NCBI RefSeq assembly: GCF_027409185.1
Contig: NC_084475.1
Coordinates: forward strand, 15,520,130 to 15,584,129
Direction of reading: 5' to 3'
DNA: 64,000 nt
From: Cynocephalus volans
Lineage: Eukaryota; Chordata; Mammalia; Dermoptera; Cynocephalidae
Shown: in pieces, positions 1 through 35,810 of the stretch
Layout of the letters: each line of letters starts with the position of its first letter
How positions within the stretch are numbered: position 1 is the stretch's first letter
The notes under the pieces: model-generated
What the model was told of the DNA's origin: nothing
Databases searched by the model: none
The model's input: only the letters and a program-made list of their open reading frames with translations
Made by a program: the position numbers and the translations under genes

Positions 1-537
1 CTATAAATCAGGGTTCCCACAACCCCCTCCTCGGGTTCAGTTAGTTTGCTTGAGCGGCTCAGAGAAATCAGGGAAGCACGTACTTATGTTTACCGGTTTC
101 TTATAAAGGATATCACAAAGGATAGGATGAAGAGATGCATAGGGCGAGGTGTAGGGGAAGGGGCACGGAGCTTCCTAACCCCCCCCCGTGCGCCACCCTC
201 CAGGAACCTCCACGTGTTCAGTTATCCAGAAGGTCCCCGAACCCAGGCCTCTTGGCTTTATACGGAGGCTTCGTTACACAGGTATGATTGATTAAATCAT
301 TGGCCACCAGTGACCGACTTAACCTTCAGCCCAAGTCTTGCCTTGGTCTTTGCTGTGACCAGCCCCCATCCTGAAGCTAAGCGGGGTGCAGGGCGAAGAC
401 CTAATGTATATTTTCACAATATCACAGAAGCACATTCCCACGGTCACCTCAAACACTCACTAACTCTTGTGGGAAGGAAATTTCCTCTGTTCATCAAAGC
501 CTTCTTCAGTGATTTCGATAGAAAATTAAGAGTTTGG

Positions 538-717
538 GGCTGGCCCGTGGCTCACTTGGGAGACTGTGGTGCTGATAACACCAAGGCCACGGGTTTGAAT
601 CCCTGTATAGGGATGGCTGGTTGGCTCACTTGGGAGAGCGTGGTGCCGACAACACCAAGTCAAGGGTTAAGATCCCCTTACCGGTCATCTTTAAAAAAAA
701 AGAAAGAAAGAAAGAAA
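538..717 (+). mobile_element. Dimeric tRNA-derived SINE (t-SINE/CYN-like)
   Basis: Two tRNA-like halves are seen, each with 'GGCTCACTTGGGAG' (A-box region). The right half ends CCCCTTACCGGTCA before an A-rich GAAA tail. A 17-bp target site duplication with one mismatch flanks it (GAAAATTAAGAGTTTGG at 521-537 and GAAAATTAAGAATTTGG at 718-734). It resembles the tRNA-Ile-derived dermopteran t-SINEs; the family name is inferred. Confidence 0.85.
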
Positions 718-731
718 GAAAATTAAGAATT

Positions 732-890
732 TGGTGTGTTTGTGTGTATTTGTGTGGGAGCATGTGTTTGTGTGTGTGCACCTGTGTCTAAATGCCTGTG
801 CATGTCTGTGTATATGTATGTGTGTGTGTCTGTCTGTACATTTACTTGTGTGTCTATGTATGTGTCTATGAGTGTGTGTGCTCCCACAGC
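732..890 (+). repeat. Degenerate (TG)n tract
   Basis: A long run of TG, TGTA and TCTG units interrupted by short other sequence, reading UG-rich in the RAB37 transcript. It ends about 70 bases before the alternative RAB37 exon. UG repeats next to acceptors can bind TDP-43 or CELF-type proteins, so a role in splicing is possible but not shown. Confidence 0.85.
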
Positions 891-959
891 CACAACAACG
901 TCTCCGAGGCCTGACTCACACCACAGGCCTTCACGTCTCTCTCTGTTGCCCCCTTTCAG

Positions 960-1070
960 ACCATCCTGGTGGGCGACAGTGGCGTGGGAAAGACATCTCT
1001 GCTGGTTCAGTTCGACCAGGGCAAGTTCATCCCAGGCTCTTTCTCGGCCACGGTGGGCATCGGATTCACG
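960..1070 (+). CDS. RAB37 alternative P-loop exon (distal-promoter isoform)
   Basis: A 111-nt exon bounded by CCCCTTTCAG and a GTAAGC donor, phase 0 at both ends, encoding 37 residues. It carries its own P-loop, GDSGVGKTS, and ends ATVGIGFT. It is the same length and phase as the exon at 9725-9835 and shares 22 of 37 residues with it. Human RAB37 has an isoform whose P-loop segment reads [18 protein letters not shown], which this exon matches. It would splice from an upstream first exon outside the window directly to 11282, skipping 6872-9835. In this copy the residue before the switch I Phe is Gly, where the other copy has the usual Asp. Confidence 0.9.
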
Positions 1071-3399
1071 GTAAGCACTCGCTGGCTCTTCAGGGTCCCA
1101 GCAGGAAACAGATGGACACTCACATTGGATCATTGAAGGAAGTTTAATGAGAAAACTGTTTCCCAAGATGTGGGCAGGGTGTTGGATAACAGGAAGGACA
1201 GTGCGGTGCCCTTGGGTAGAGAGGGGCTCCATTCTACCTCTAGTGTAAAGGGCGAGGGGAGGAAACCCTCCCAGAACCTAGGGAGGGGCAAAGAGAGCTG
1301 GTAGGTGAGCCACTTGGCAGGAGCTATGTGACCTTCAGTGCAGGGACACAGCAGCCCATGGGAACCCCTGGGGGATAGCCAGGGGAGCAAATCTCCCTGT
1401 CCCACCTCACTTTCCTGCCGCTCCCCCCATCTCCTTCTGGGGCTCCCCATTGGTTAATGCAACTAGAAGCTAGAAAGCAAAGGACTATCTTGATATAGAT
1501 AGCTCAGGTCAGCCCTCCAAGACAAGAAGAATGTGGAGGGACAAAGGAATGACAAAATTTTAAGTATAGTCCAAACTTAGCATTGTCACATGGGTCCCAA
1601 GCAGCTGGCAGGCCAAGGGTTAATGTTCCATTTTTAGCCCTCTGTCTCTCCCTGGCACAGCGCAGGGGGAAGCTAAGATTAAGGAAGAATCTCGAGCTTT
1701 CTGTACCCACAGCCCCTCTGCAGGCCAAGGAGTCCTTTCTCTGCCACACATCTTTCACCTTGCCTGAGCTGCTCTTGGCTACCCTTCAAATCTTGGGAAG
1801 ACCATGGGAGAGGAATTTGCTCCTCTCTCAGACTGTGGCAGGGGCAGCAGAGTCCTTTGTTGGGGTCTCCAGAATCCTGGTGTCCAGAGATGAGGAAGAG
1901 CAAAGATTGCTTCTTGGACAGAGTGAGGCCAGCCTCTGGGACCAAGCAGAGCACAGGGACTGTAAGGTTGCCCCCGGGGCTGGGACACAGCAGTGTCTCC
2001 CTTGTGGGAAGAGAGAGAGGGAAACCCAGAAACTGGGCATATCCATTGGGTCACAATGAGAACATCAAAGGCCCAGAACGGACATGGCTTCAGCATGACA
2101 GTCCAGGAGGCAAATCAGAAGTGAGAGCCTGGAACGGATGTGTGCCTGGGCTCGGGACCAGCTGGGCCTGGGGAGCATGGGTAGGGCAGGGATGAGTCTG
2201 GGAGGCCAAGGGTGCCATGACAATCCTGAGGTCTTGAACCAGGGCACAGTTCAGCCTCATGGTCTCACCCACCTTTCTGTCTGTCTAACATGGAGGGCAG
2301 AGAGTATGGTGGATGCGGCATGGGTCTGCAGGCCGATTCACACTCCACAGACTGACGGGGTGGGATCGCCGAATTTTGCCACCAGCTCAGCAAGAAAAGG
2401 GAGGCGATCTCCTGCGAGAAGGAGGAACGTGTGTGGTTAAACCAAGGGCCCAAAGCAGCCTGAGATGGGACAGGTGGGGCCCTCTCGCTCTCCTCGGGGT
2501 GGGCTTCCTGGAGCCCCGGCTGTCTGCCTGAGGGCCCTGCCCGAGCCTGAGCCCAGGACACCTGGGTAAAGAGCATGACCTGGGGCCACAAACATGCTTA
2601 GAGCCTACTCCACAACTGGGACACAAGCCCAGGGGAGCCTCCACTGGGGATGGAGGGCGGTGGCAACAGCAGGTCATAGGAGGACACGTGACCATGACCT
2701 ACCCCAGGCCAGCCACAGCTGCTCACTTCCATACAAAGAGATTTACAGCTCAGACTGGGAAAACGTCTGTCTCACCTGAAGGCCCCCTTCAATGCAGCCC
2801 TCTGTCCAATGTTAGGGACCTTCCATTCCTTCCCTGCCCAGAGATAGGTCTATTTCCATGTGTCATTCACACAGAGATTTTAAGTACCACTTGTAGCTGG
2901 CAATTTGCAAGCAGCCTGTGGCTAGCCTGGCTGTAGACTCATGCGTGATGTTAACTGAGGCAGAAGGGGCCCCTGAACTCCTGCTGACCTGGCTCCTGAG
3001 GCCAAGTACAGCCTGGGAAACAGAGCAGGGATGGAGCCTTTGGTCTTCCAGTTGAGGAGATAAAGAGGCGTGGGGTGACAACCTGGGGCAAGCCCTGGCC
3101 CCAGAAACTACTGGGCCCTTGCGTTCTGGAAATGGGGCCCACCCAGGTCCTGTGTACATGTCTCTCAAATCAAGGCCTCCCCAAATCCCCCAGCAACAGC
3201 TCGATCAGCCTGGCTGCAGAGTCCTGTTGGTGGGTTTACTGGGGCGCTAATGTCAATGGGGTTCACATAGTAGTCTTTCCAGCCAGCCCCTGTCCTATCC
3301 CAGTTCAGATCTTCTTTGTTATTTCTTGCCTCAGTTTCCCCCAAATTCTCCAGTCTTGCCTAAACACTGCTGCAAAATTCATGTTCCAAAAGCCTTGCC

Positions 3400-3480
3400 C
3401 TACTCATCCCCCACCCAAAACCTTCAGTGGCTCACTATTGCCTTCCAAATAAGCTCTAAATCCCTCCTCTGCTGGTCAAG
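3400..3480 (+). repeat. L2-like fragment
   Basis: The stretch around AACCTTCAGTGGCTCACTATT and the following 'AAATAAGCTCTAAATCCCTC' reads like the L2 3' region, with its AAACCCTTCAATGGCTCCCC type sequence. It is short and diverged. Confidence 0.45.
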
Positions 3481-3504
3481 GTATTGCACAGTTGAGAGAA
3501 TAGT

Positions 3505-3680
3505 GTTTTCCAAACACTCCTTTAGTGCACATGAAAACCTCTGGGGGAAGCTTGTCTGAAATATAGATTCTGTGCCTACCACAGTCATGCTGCTTCAGTA
3601 GGACTGGGCTGGGGACCCAGAATCTGCATTTAGACATGCACCAGGTGCTCCGATGGAGTGGTCCATGTGTTCCATTTTGT
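3505..3680. repeat. Possible hAT-type MER element remnant
   Basis: Text such as CCCAGAATCTGCATTTAGAC and GCACCAGGTGCTC resembles the short non-autonomous hAT elements of eutherians (MER20/MER3 group). The exact family was not determined. Confidence 0.35.
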
Positions 3681-3939
3681 GAAACATGAGTTTAGGCCCC
3701 GTCCCTACAGCCTCTGTCCTAGTCTCCCTACATGCGCCCACTGGGCTGCACTGTCCCATCCACCTGAACATCAGGGAGGACTCCCTGGATCCCCTTGGAT
3801 GCACGCAAACATCCTCCTCTGAACAAGCATGAGGTTTTCACGTGACACTCAGTGCTTCCTCTATCAGGAAGTGTGTGACTGTGGGGGTGTGACCAGCAGT
3901 ACAAGAGGGCAGATAAATCTGTCTGGCGGAGGTATGCAG

Positions 3940-4241
3940 TTCATACTGAGGGTGATGAGAGGTGCTGGGGGTGATTTATGGAGTGATATGTGCACTTGGT
4001 GATGATATAAGGTAGGGGATCAATGCGAGAGGGGTGTGTTTGTGCAGTGATGTGACATGTGTGTTCACAATGTGATGCGAATTGTGTCTGTAATTGCGGT
4101 GTGGTGACAGGTGTACATATGTTTGGTGTACAGTCAGGTATGTGTGTCTGGGGATCATGGGAGATATTGTGCATGTGTGATATGATATGAGGTGTGCCCG
4201 TGGTGTGTTGTGAACTGTGTGTGCTTATAGTGTGACGTGAG

Positions 4242-4281
<40 letters not shown>

Positions 4282-4370
4282 TAGATGTGAGGTGTGTGCA
4301 TGCTGTGAAGGATGAGTGTGTCTGTGGTGTGACGTGAGGCGTGCGTGGGTTTGGGGAGAGGCACAGGCTG
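3940..4370 (+). repeat. GT-rich minisatellite-like region with perfect (GT)n core
   Basis: About 430 bases of GTGTG/GTGATATG-type units in loose tandem, with an uninterrupted GT run at about 4242-4280. The array spells long His/Thr-rich open frames on the other strand that are composition artefacts. Confidence 0.8.
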
Positions 4371-4814
4371 CCACAATGGTACACAGCATTAGAGTAGATG
4401 CTAGAGGCCTGGATTTCCCAGATGTCGTGTTCTGATCAGCCCTCTCCTAAAGCCCACATCTAAAGAGCCCCAGTTCCTTAGTGAGTCCCTCTTGTGCACA
4501 GCCAGCTCTGAACATTCCTGACCCCTGTCCCACTTCTGACTCACTCAAGGCTGCCCTTGAATACACCACAGGACATTACAATGTCCCACGGGACTGCATG
4601 TGTGCACTCTGCATATGACACTGCCCACGCGCCACAGACCCAGCAGGCCATGCAGGCGCCACCTAGAGAGCCGGCCAAGCCTCTCTCGTGTTCATGGACG
4701 TCTTCCCTCAGTCAGGCTAGTTCATCTAAACTCTAGTGCAGCATTGACACAAGACAGTGTGTTTATTTCTCTGCTACTTCTGGAGCAGTCACACTGATGT
4801 TCAACCTTTTCTAT

Positions 4815-5218
4815 TCCAAACTACCACAGGACAGAGAGGGTCTCAGCAGAGTTAACAACACAAACCACAGTTGGAGGTTAAAGGTCCACATTCAAGGTGT
4901 TGCAGGACCACACTCCCTCTGAAGGCTCTAGGGGAGAATCCTCCTTGCCTCTTCCAGCTTCTGGTGGCTGCAGCCATCCTTGGTGTTCCTTGGCTTGTAG
5001 AGACATCACTCCAGTCTCTGCCTCTGTCTTCACATGGCTGCCTTCTCCCCGTGTGTCTTTTCTCTTGTTATGGTACAAGTCATATTGGATTAAGGCCCCA
5101 CCCTATTCCAGTATGACCTCATCTTAGCTAATTATGGCTGCAATGACCTCATTTCCAAATAAGGTCACATTCTGAGTTACTGGGGTATCTTTTGGGGGAC
5201 ATGAGTTGGCCCATAACA
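4815..5218 (-). mobile_element. MaLR LTR (MLT1-like), minus orientation
   Basis: Read on the minus strand, it starts TGTTATGGGCCAACTCATGT, followed by CCCC, then CAGAATGTGACCTTATTTGG and GTGAAGACAGAGGCAGAGAC. This order is typical of MLT1C/D LTRs. The 3' edge near 4815 is diverged. No internal proviral sequence is attached, so it is a solo LTR. Confidence 0.75.
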
Positions 5219-6299
5219 GCATGGTGTGCGGTGGAAGGCGAGCAGGGGCATGTCATTTCCCCTCTCTCATTTCTCCTCAACCACTACCTTCTTGCACTGA
5301 AAACCCTCAGTCCAGCGGGATTCCTGTGTGAAGCCTCTGGAGCCCAGGAGCTCATGGCATTGAACAGACTGGGGCACTATTTGCAGCAAGAGCCTCTGGC
5401 ATCCAAATAGCAACCCACAACAGATATCTGCAGGGTGCCAGGCAGCTTCTACTCTCCCATATATGGTTCCCTGTTTGAGTCCCACCCTATGCGCAGATGA
5501 GGTTATAGCACACCCACCTCCAGAAGAGATGGTCCAAGCTCCTGGCTCTACATGAGGTCTCCTCTGTCCCTGCTCTGAGCTCTTCTCCCAGCTGCCAGAA
5601 AAAAGCTCCAACTGATGCCAGAAATTACAGCGCTGGAGGCTGGTGTATACAGAGTCGGTCCCAACAAGGCCTGCAGCCATCCATACACCAGGCCTGCCCC
5701 TTGCCCCTCACCCACCACACCTAGGTTCAGGAGTACAGGTGCCCTCCCCTTTCCCTCCCACTCAACCCTCAGACAGTCCCTTTGTAATGCACCCATCCTG
5801 TTCCTTTGTGACCTGAAGGTGCTTGTTGAGAGTGTTGGGATGGGGGTAACCGAATGGTTGGCCCAGGCCACAGAGCCCCTGAACCCTACTATGGGCAACC
5901 CCGGACACACTCCCCACCCTCTGTCACCAAGAACTGCAAGGTTCCTAGGAGGTCCCGGCAACTCTGCTCAAAGTAATCCACGACTTCAAGGATTCATGTG
6001 GGACCTACTCGGTGCCAGGGTGAGGGCACTGTAAGAATAAGGTTGGCCCTGCCTTCAGGAGCCTTCACATTAAGAGGGGTGTGCCAGGAAGTCCACCTGC
6101 AAAGGCTCTCCCACGATGGGACATTCTGGGCACAGCCCAGCAGGTCAAAGGGAAATGAGTGCTGCTGGATACTATAGAGTCAAAGTCTTAGCACCAACCA
6201 GGGGCTCCAAAAACTGCAGGGCAAATATGCTTGTAGCACATCGGTAGGTAAACAAAACTATACTCAGATGAGTTTGGGCTGGGGTGCATTAGCAAAAGC

Positions 6300-6871
6300 G
6301 AAACTGCCTTGGCGCTACCGGCAGAATGCACGCCTCGTCTCAAACGCAGCGCCACCGGCTCAGAGGCGTCCCCAGCCTCCCCGCCCCCGGGCCACTTATT
6401 GATCGCCAGCTGTCAGGAGTTCGGGCGCCTCCTGCTGGCCGCGCTGCGCAACGGCAGCCGGAACCTCGGCGAGGGTCCCAGATCGCGAAGCGACCAGACC
6501 TTCCGCAGCAGGCTGGGTCCCCAAGGCGCGCTCCCCCGGCGGGAACTTAACCCTGCGGCTGGCGACCTTGGGGGACCGGCCCTGGGGATGGATTTGGCCC
6601 ATGCCCTAAGAGCACGCAGCTGGACCACTGTTGCTCAGGGAGTCCGCCCACTCCTCCAGCGAGAGCCCTGCGGTCCTGCGCACCCCGGCGGGGCAGCTCG
6701 CTCCGGTCCGGTGCCGTCGAGTGGGGTGGTGGCAGGACGGAGGGAGGAGCCTATCGGGGTCCGGGCCGGGTCGGTGGAGGGGAGGAAGGAGTGGGTGGAG
6801 CCTGAGGCGGGGCCGTCCCTGCTCTGTCCCTAGCCAGCTGGCCCGCCTCAGCTCACCTCTCGTCCAGGGAC
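6300..6871 (+). promoter_or_regulatory. CpG-rich internal RAB37 promoter
   Basis: Base composition changes sharply at about 6300 to GC- and CpG-rich sequence that runs through the first coding exon and ends about 7050. There is no TATA box. The ATG at 6872 sits in CAGGGACATGA, with a G at -3. This is the promoter region for the 223-aa isoform that starts MTGTPG; the distal-promoter isoform must start outside the window. The precise start site cannot be read. Long open frames in this block reflect GC content. Confidence 0.7.
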
Positions 6872-13996
<7,125 letters not shown>

Positions 13997-15640
13997 ATCC
14001 CAAGAGGCTGAGAAAAGGCTGCAGAGGCCAACGGGGATGCAGCCATCTCCCCCAGACCTGGTTTATTCTGAGCACCTGAACCAGTGGGGAGAAAGTTTGG
14101 GAACCCTGTGCACAGCTCTTTACTACGAGGAAGCTGTACTCTAGCTCCTACCCTAGTTCATGTAGCTTCCCTGCATCCTGGGGGAGGGCAAAATACCTAT
14201 ATTTTAATGATACATAATTTAATACGAAAGAAAGGCACCAGGGTGCCAAGAAAATGGAAGTAGGGATCTGATAGCACTTTTGCCTTCTAGGACTCAGGAC
14301 TAGGATTTAGGGGATTGGGCCTTCCTCCTAGTCATGACAAGGATGGTATTGCTGCAGCTTGGCACCAGGGGATACTGATGCACTTCTGGGGTATAAGGGT
14401 AGGTAGTGACCCCATCGCCACCCTCACTTCAGCTGGAGAGAGGCTGAGCAGACTCCAGCCTTCACTTCCTCCAGCTCCCCAGGAGCTTATCTTTCCCAAT
14501 AAGATGGGCCCTTGTGCTGGGAACCAGACCAAAGCCTCAGGGAAGATAAGATATGTGGAGATTTGGAGGGGGCCCAGCTCCCTGGGAGGGAGAGAGAGGA
14601 GTAACAGAGACTAAGGTCTGTTTGGCTACCTCTGGCCTTACTAACCTCCCTACCGGAGAAGTTCCCCTTTCTTCCTGCACACAAGCACATTGGGACACCT
14701 GGAAACATTGGTTCCTGCTTTCTGTTCTCTCGGCCTCAGATCCCAGGGCATCCTCTCCCTCCTGAATCCCTATCTTATCTACCTTTCTGTTTGTGCCCCT
14801 AGACACCTAAGTTCAGAACTTGGAAAAGATTTTTCTTCTTGTCCCAATCCTTTGGCAGATATGCAGCCTCACAGACTACGACTTTAAGTAGCTGTAGTGC
14901 TTAGCTCTATTGGATTAGAGCCAGATAAAGTGAATCCTCTGGCTCCTGGAGCAGGTGGGAGACAGAACTGAGCAAACCTCACCTGACATATGTCCCCCTA
15001 AACCCAAGCTCCAAGCTCTGCCTCCTCCTCCCTTACCACCATTGTCTTTTTTTTTTTTTTTTTAACTTCTCAGACAGACAACAGAGCGAAAACTGCTTTA
15101 GCTCTCCTACTGGGTCAGGTTAGGGAGTGGGAGGTCATCCATTCTTAAGTAAACCAATGCACTGTGTACAAAACAAGGTACTGAGGGTAAGTCTGGGGTG
15201 GGGAGAGAGGCAACTAGGAATTCATATGCAACCAAGTTCACATGTCTCCCAAAGCTCTGAGCCCAGCAGTTGGAAGAGGGCAGGAGATCTACAGAGACAT
15301 ACAGAGGTGCAGGTCGTGACCTACAGGCACCTTTACTCCAGTTCTACAGGCCAGGAACAGGGGAGGGGGGTGAAAAAGAAGTATGCACTGCACATTTCTG
15401 AGGCCACTGCATATGCTTTCAAGGCAGAAATCTTGCTCTCTGCACAGAGTCAGCAGCTCCAACTTGGGCCCAATAAGGAAGTTCTACGTGGCCTCTCCCA
15501 AGTGCAGCAAGGAGTAGCCTGACCTTACCAGTCTCTTCTGGGGCCCATGGCAGGTTGCAAGAGATCCAACCACATAGACAGCTCTGGGTCTCTAGCATTT
15601 GTGTTTTTCAGAATTAAATTGCAGTATTTTGGAAAATACA
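13997..15640 (+). other. RAB37 3' UTR (probable extent)
   Basis: No coding sequence is seen downstream of the stop. An ATTAAA variant poly(A) signal lies at 15613-15618, giving a UTR of about 1.6 kb. Where cleavage takes place is inferred. A T-run at about 15047-15063 is the only repeat noticed. Confidence 0.5.
15613..15618 (+). terminator. Candidate RAB37 poly(A) signal ATTAAA
   Basis: ATTAAA in a T-rich context, followed by a G13 run at 15702-15714. It is the best placed hexamer between the RAB37 stop and the NHERF1 island. Upstream sites cannot be excluded. Confidence 0.4.
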
Positions 15641-15701
15641 CCCTGTCCGGTTTATTTGAGGTGGGTCTGGGAGGGCGAATCGTGTTGAAGGGATTGTTAT
15701 T

Positions 15702-15785
15702 GGGGGGGGGGGGGAGACTGTCATTACTGCCAAAATCGATCCTCATCCTTCAATGTCCCCAACTGGTCACCTCCCCCCTCCCCCC
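15702..15785. repeat. G13 run facing a C6TC6 run
   Basis: Thirteen consecutive G (15702-15714), then CCCCCCTCCCCCC at 15773-15785. The two are complementary apart from the central T. They lie between the probable RAB37 3' end and the NHERF1 promoter. Confidence 0.9.
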
Positions 15786-15949
15786 AGCCTCTGAGACCAG
15801 CCTCTCATCTGGCAAGAGGGAGCTGGAAGGTTTATCTTACAGTCCAATCGTTTTTCTTTGTCTATTGAAAAAAGCCTGGGCTCCTTTCCCTGTGGAGTGT
15901 ACCCAGAGGTTGATTACCGGACTCTGTTCTGCCTCTCCCCACCCCACCC

Positions 15950-33195
<17,246 letters not shown>

Positions 33196-34250
33196 GCACT
33201 CCAGCCACCCAGGGGGCTGCAAGGGCCAAGACAGCCTCCCACCCAACCTCTCTCCCTTTCCCTCCTCCCCAGTTACCCCTGAATCGATGTACAAATCAGC
33301 ACCAGCATCTCCCTTCTTGACAAATTTGATTTTTCTAGAGAACTGTTCTTCCCTTACCTTAGGGAAGGTGAATGTTCTTCTGTCTTGCCCCAATCAGAAA
33401 GCAGACTTTGTCCCCCTTCTCGTCACTGAGTGCTTCATCCTCCCAGGTGTCCCCTTACCACCCTGCGTGGGACATCATGGAATCTGCATCAAGCAAGGAT
33501 CACAGGGTCAGGCGAGAGGTCGCCTTCCCCGACAACACCTCATGTGATGATTGGGTCCAGAGCTGACCAAGGGACTCATTGCAGCAACCACAGCTTGCGG
33601 TGGACATGGGCATGTCATTCTGAGAGCAGTGGCTTAAGCATCTTATTTTTGTTCCTTTTTTTTTTAGAGTGCAGTATGGCAGAGTTTAGAGGGATTTTTG
33701 TTTCCTTGATTAACATGATTTTCCTGGTTGTTGCATTCCAGGGCATAGCAACAGCCTCAGCCTTAAGCTTTTGTTTCTGCTCCCACCCTCAGAGGCCTGG
33801 GCAGCTCGGGGAGGGTTTGTCTATCCCTGCCCACCCTAAGCCAGGCACCGCTATTCTAAGGAAACTCCTTCAGAAATTCAACCAGTTCCTCCAAACTTCA
33901 GCCTCTGTGTTTTCTTTGAAGAGCTTTGTTCTCTGGCCTTGGATCCCTTTTAGAGTAACCTTTGGCTCGGAGGGGAGGGTATGGCTGGAAGGAGGACCAT
34001 GTAGGGCTCCCTGTGACCCTAAGCCTGGACTCTGCAGCTGCACACAGTCCTGTGGGGGGAGCAGGACCCACCCAGCTTCCTGTGCTTCGCTTGGTGGTCT
34101 GTGTGCCCACATGTGTGGGGCTGGCCATGGGCCCCTTATGCGATGGGGACAGTTATTGGAGAAAGTGGGAGCTGAGACCTAAATGCTCAGAGGGTTCAGG
34201 GGTTCCTATAACTCCTGGAGCGCTGAAAGTGTGAATCCTAGGACAGACAG
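33196..34250 (+). other. NHERF1 3' UTR (approximate)
   Basis: Non-coding sequence after the TAA that still reads like human NHERF1 3' UTR near 33650-33950. I could not find a clear AATAAA, so the end is a guess from the usual UTR length of about 0.75-1 kb. A RUNX core AACCACA lies at 33586-33592. Confidence 0.45.
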
Positions 34251-34325
34251 CTTGATTTGGAACGCAAGGGCTCAGCTTTACGCTTACACTTTCTGCCAGC
34301 CGCCAGTGGGGTGCAGCAGTCCCCG

Positions 34326-34383
34326 GAGCAGGCTGAGCTAGCACCAGATACTCTATCTTATCTGGCCACTGACCTGATTGGAG
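34326..34383 (+). repeat. 58-bp direct repeat, copy A
   Basis: Begins GAGCAGGCTGAGCTAGCACC and ends CCACTGACCTGATTGGAG. The same sequence with a 2-base gap and a few changes is at 35811-35866. The flanks of the two copies are unrelated. Confidence 0.92.
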
Positions 34384-35810
34384 GGCAGTTGTTTAGTACT
34401 AGGGAAAACAGGTCCACTGAGCCCCAGAACATGCATTCTGTGTGGCAGGGTGGGGTGGAGGGGACTTTCCAGAGGCAAAATGCCCGGCCTCTCCACAGAA
34501 GACCCAGGTCCCTTACACGTCTGGCACGAGGCCACAGCCTAAAGGTCTGCCAGGGTGGCCTGCAGAGCCAGGAAGTTCCAGGACAAGTGCTCAGAAGGGA
34601 GGGAAGCTGGCCCCAGGCTACTTACTCTCCACCCGACCCACAGGAGACCACTTAGAACCAGGTTCCTGCCTTGAAGGGAAGTGAAAAAGGAAGATAAGAG
34701 AATCAGGGACTCTGGCCATCTCCTTGTTAGGGTTTGGATTCCACTAGAGTTAAGAGGTACCAACCAAAATCCTAATCACAGCACCCATTGCCCATGCCCT
34801 GCTCAGCTGGGCCTGGCCTGCCCTCCACCCCGCCCCCACCTCAACCCTATGACCCCTGGACCCCTCCCCACCCTGCAGAGGTCGAGCAGTCCTGATTGCC
34901 CCACAGGGCTGTGGAGGGGCCCCTCCCTACCTCACCTGCTGGGGAAGCCCTAGGGGAACTTTGAGTCTAAGCCGAAGACAGGTGGCTCAAACAGAGGGAA
35001 CTCCTATCGCGGAGAGACTGGAGCACAGCACAAACAGCCATAGCAAGCGAAGTTTTGCTTTTAGATTCAAGCATGTTTTAGAGCTACTGCTTTCCACAGG
35101 GATGGTCGGCTGTGAGGTGCCGAGATTGAGGGGGCTGGGAGGCCTTGAGCAAGTCACCTTACTTGGGACTGTTTTCCCCCACTTGAAAATGCCCTACAAG
35201 CATTCTTCCATGCTGTGTTTTGAAAACATGCCCAGCCTTTCTTGACTGCCACCCTGGATTATGACGGGGCACGGGGGACAGTCAGAAATCAAAGAGTGTC
35301 GCCCCCACCCTGAGGCCCAGCTCTACTCTGTAAGCAGCTGTTGCCAGGGAGCCAGGCCATCCTAAACCTGGGCCTCCACTGCCCCCTCATGGCCTGGTCA
35401 GGGGCAGCTGCTCCCAGAAGCAGAGCATGGGAGAGCAGGAGGGACAGACAGCAGAGCAGCCTAAAGCCCTCCTCTTCAGAAGGGTACCACTGAGTGGCCT
35501 CCACTTCTCCTGCAGCCCTGGCAACTGACAGGAGGACCCAACCTTCAACAGAAGGATGTTCTCCAGCCACAAGAAGCTGTATCCAAAACTAACTTACTCC
35601 TCCGCAAGACTACTTGGCTCTGAAGAGTAAAAAGAACGAGAACACTAGGTCGAGGGGCTGGCCACTCACTCCCTCTCTAAGCTGCCTGTCTTTCCAGAGT
35701 CACACCAGCCTGCTTCTGCAGGACAACAGAGGACCAGATGCTAAGATGGGCCTCCTGGTAGTTCTCCACACAGGCTGAATAAGGAAACAGGGAAGCAGGC
35801 CGTGCTTCCA

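Larger units (their letters stand above)
1..959. other. RAB37 upstream intron with SINE and TG tract
   Basis: No coding exon was recognised here. The stretch lies between the distal RAB37 first exon, which is outside the window, and the alternative exon at 960. It holds a dimeric tRNA-derived SINE (about 538-717) and a TG-rich tract (about 732-890) that stops 70 bases before the acceptor. Confidence 0.6.
1071..6290. other. RAB37 intron, 5.2 kb
   Basis: No exon was recognised. It contains an L2-like fragment (about 3400-3480), a possible hAT-type remnant (about 3505-3680), a GT-rich minisatellite-like region (about 3940-4370) and a MaLR LTR on the minus strand (about 4815-5218). The rest looks like unique intronic sequence. 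Confidence 0.55.

Noticed and set aside
723-1232. Minus-strand frame of 169 codons
   Set aside because: It runs through the CA side of the TG tract and antisense to a RAB37 exon, so it is composition driven.
3941-4384. Histidine/threonine-rich protein on the minus strand
   Set aside because: The frame is made only of the (CA)n side of the GT-rich array.
6309-6833. Plus-strand frame of 174 codons before the RAB37 ATG
   Set aside because: It lies in the CpG island where stop codons are rare, is out of frame with the known start, and resembles no protein I know.
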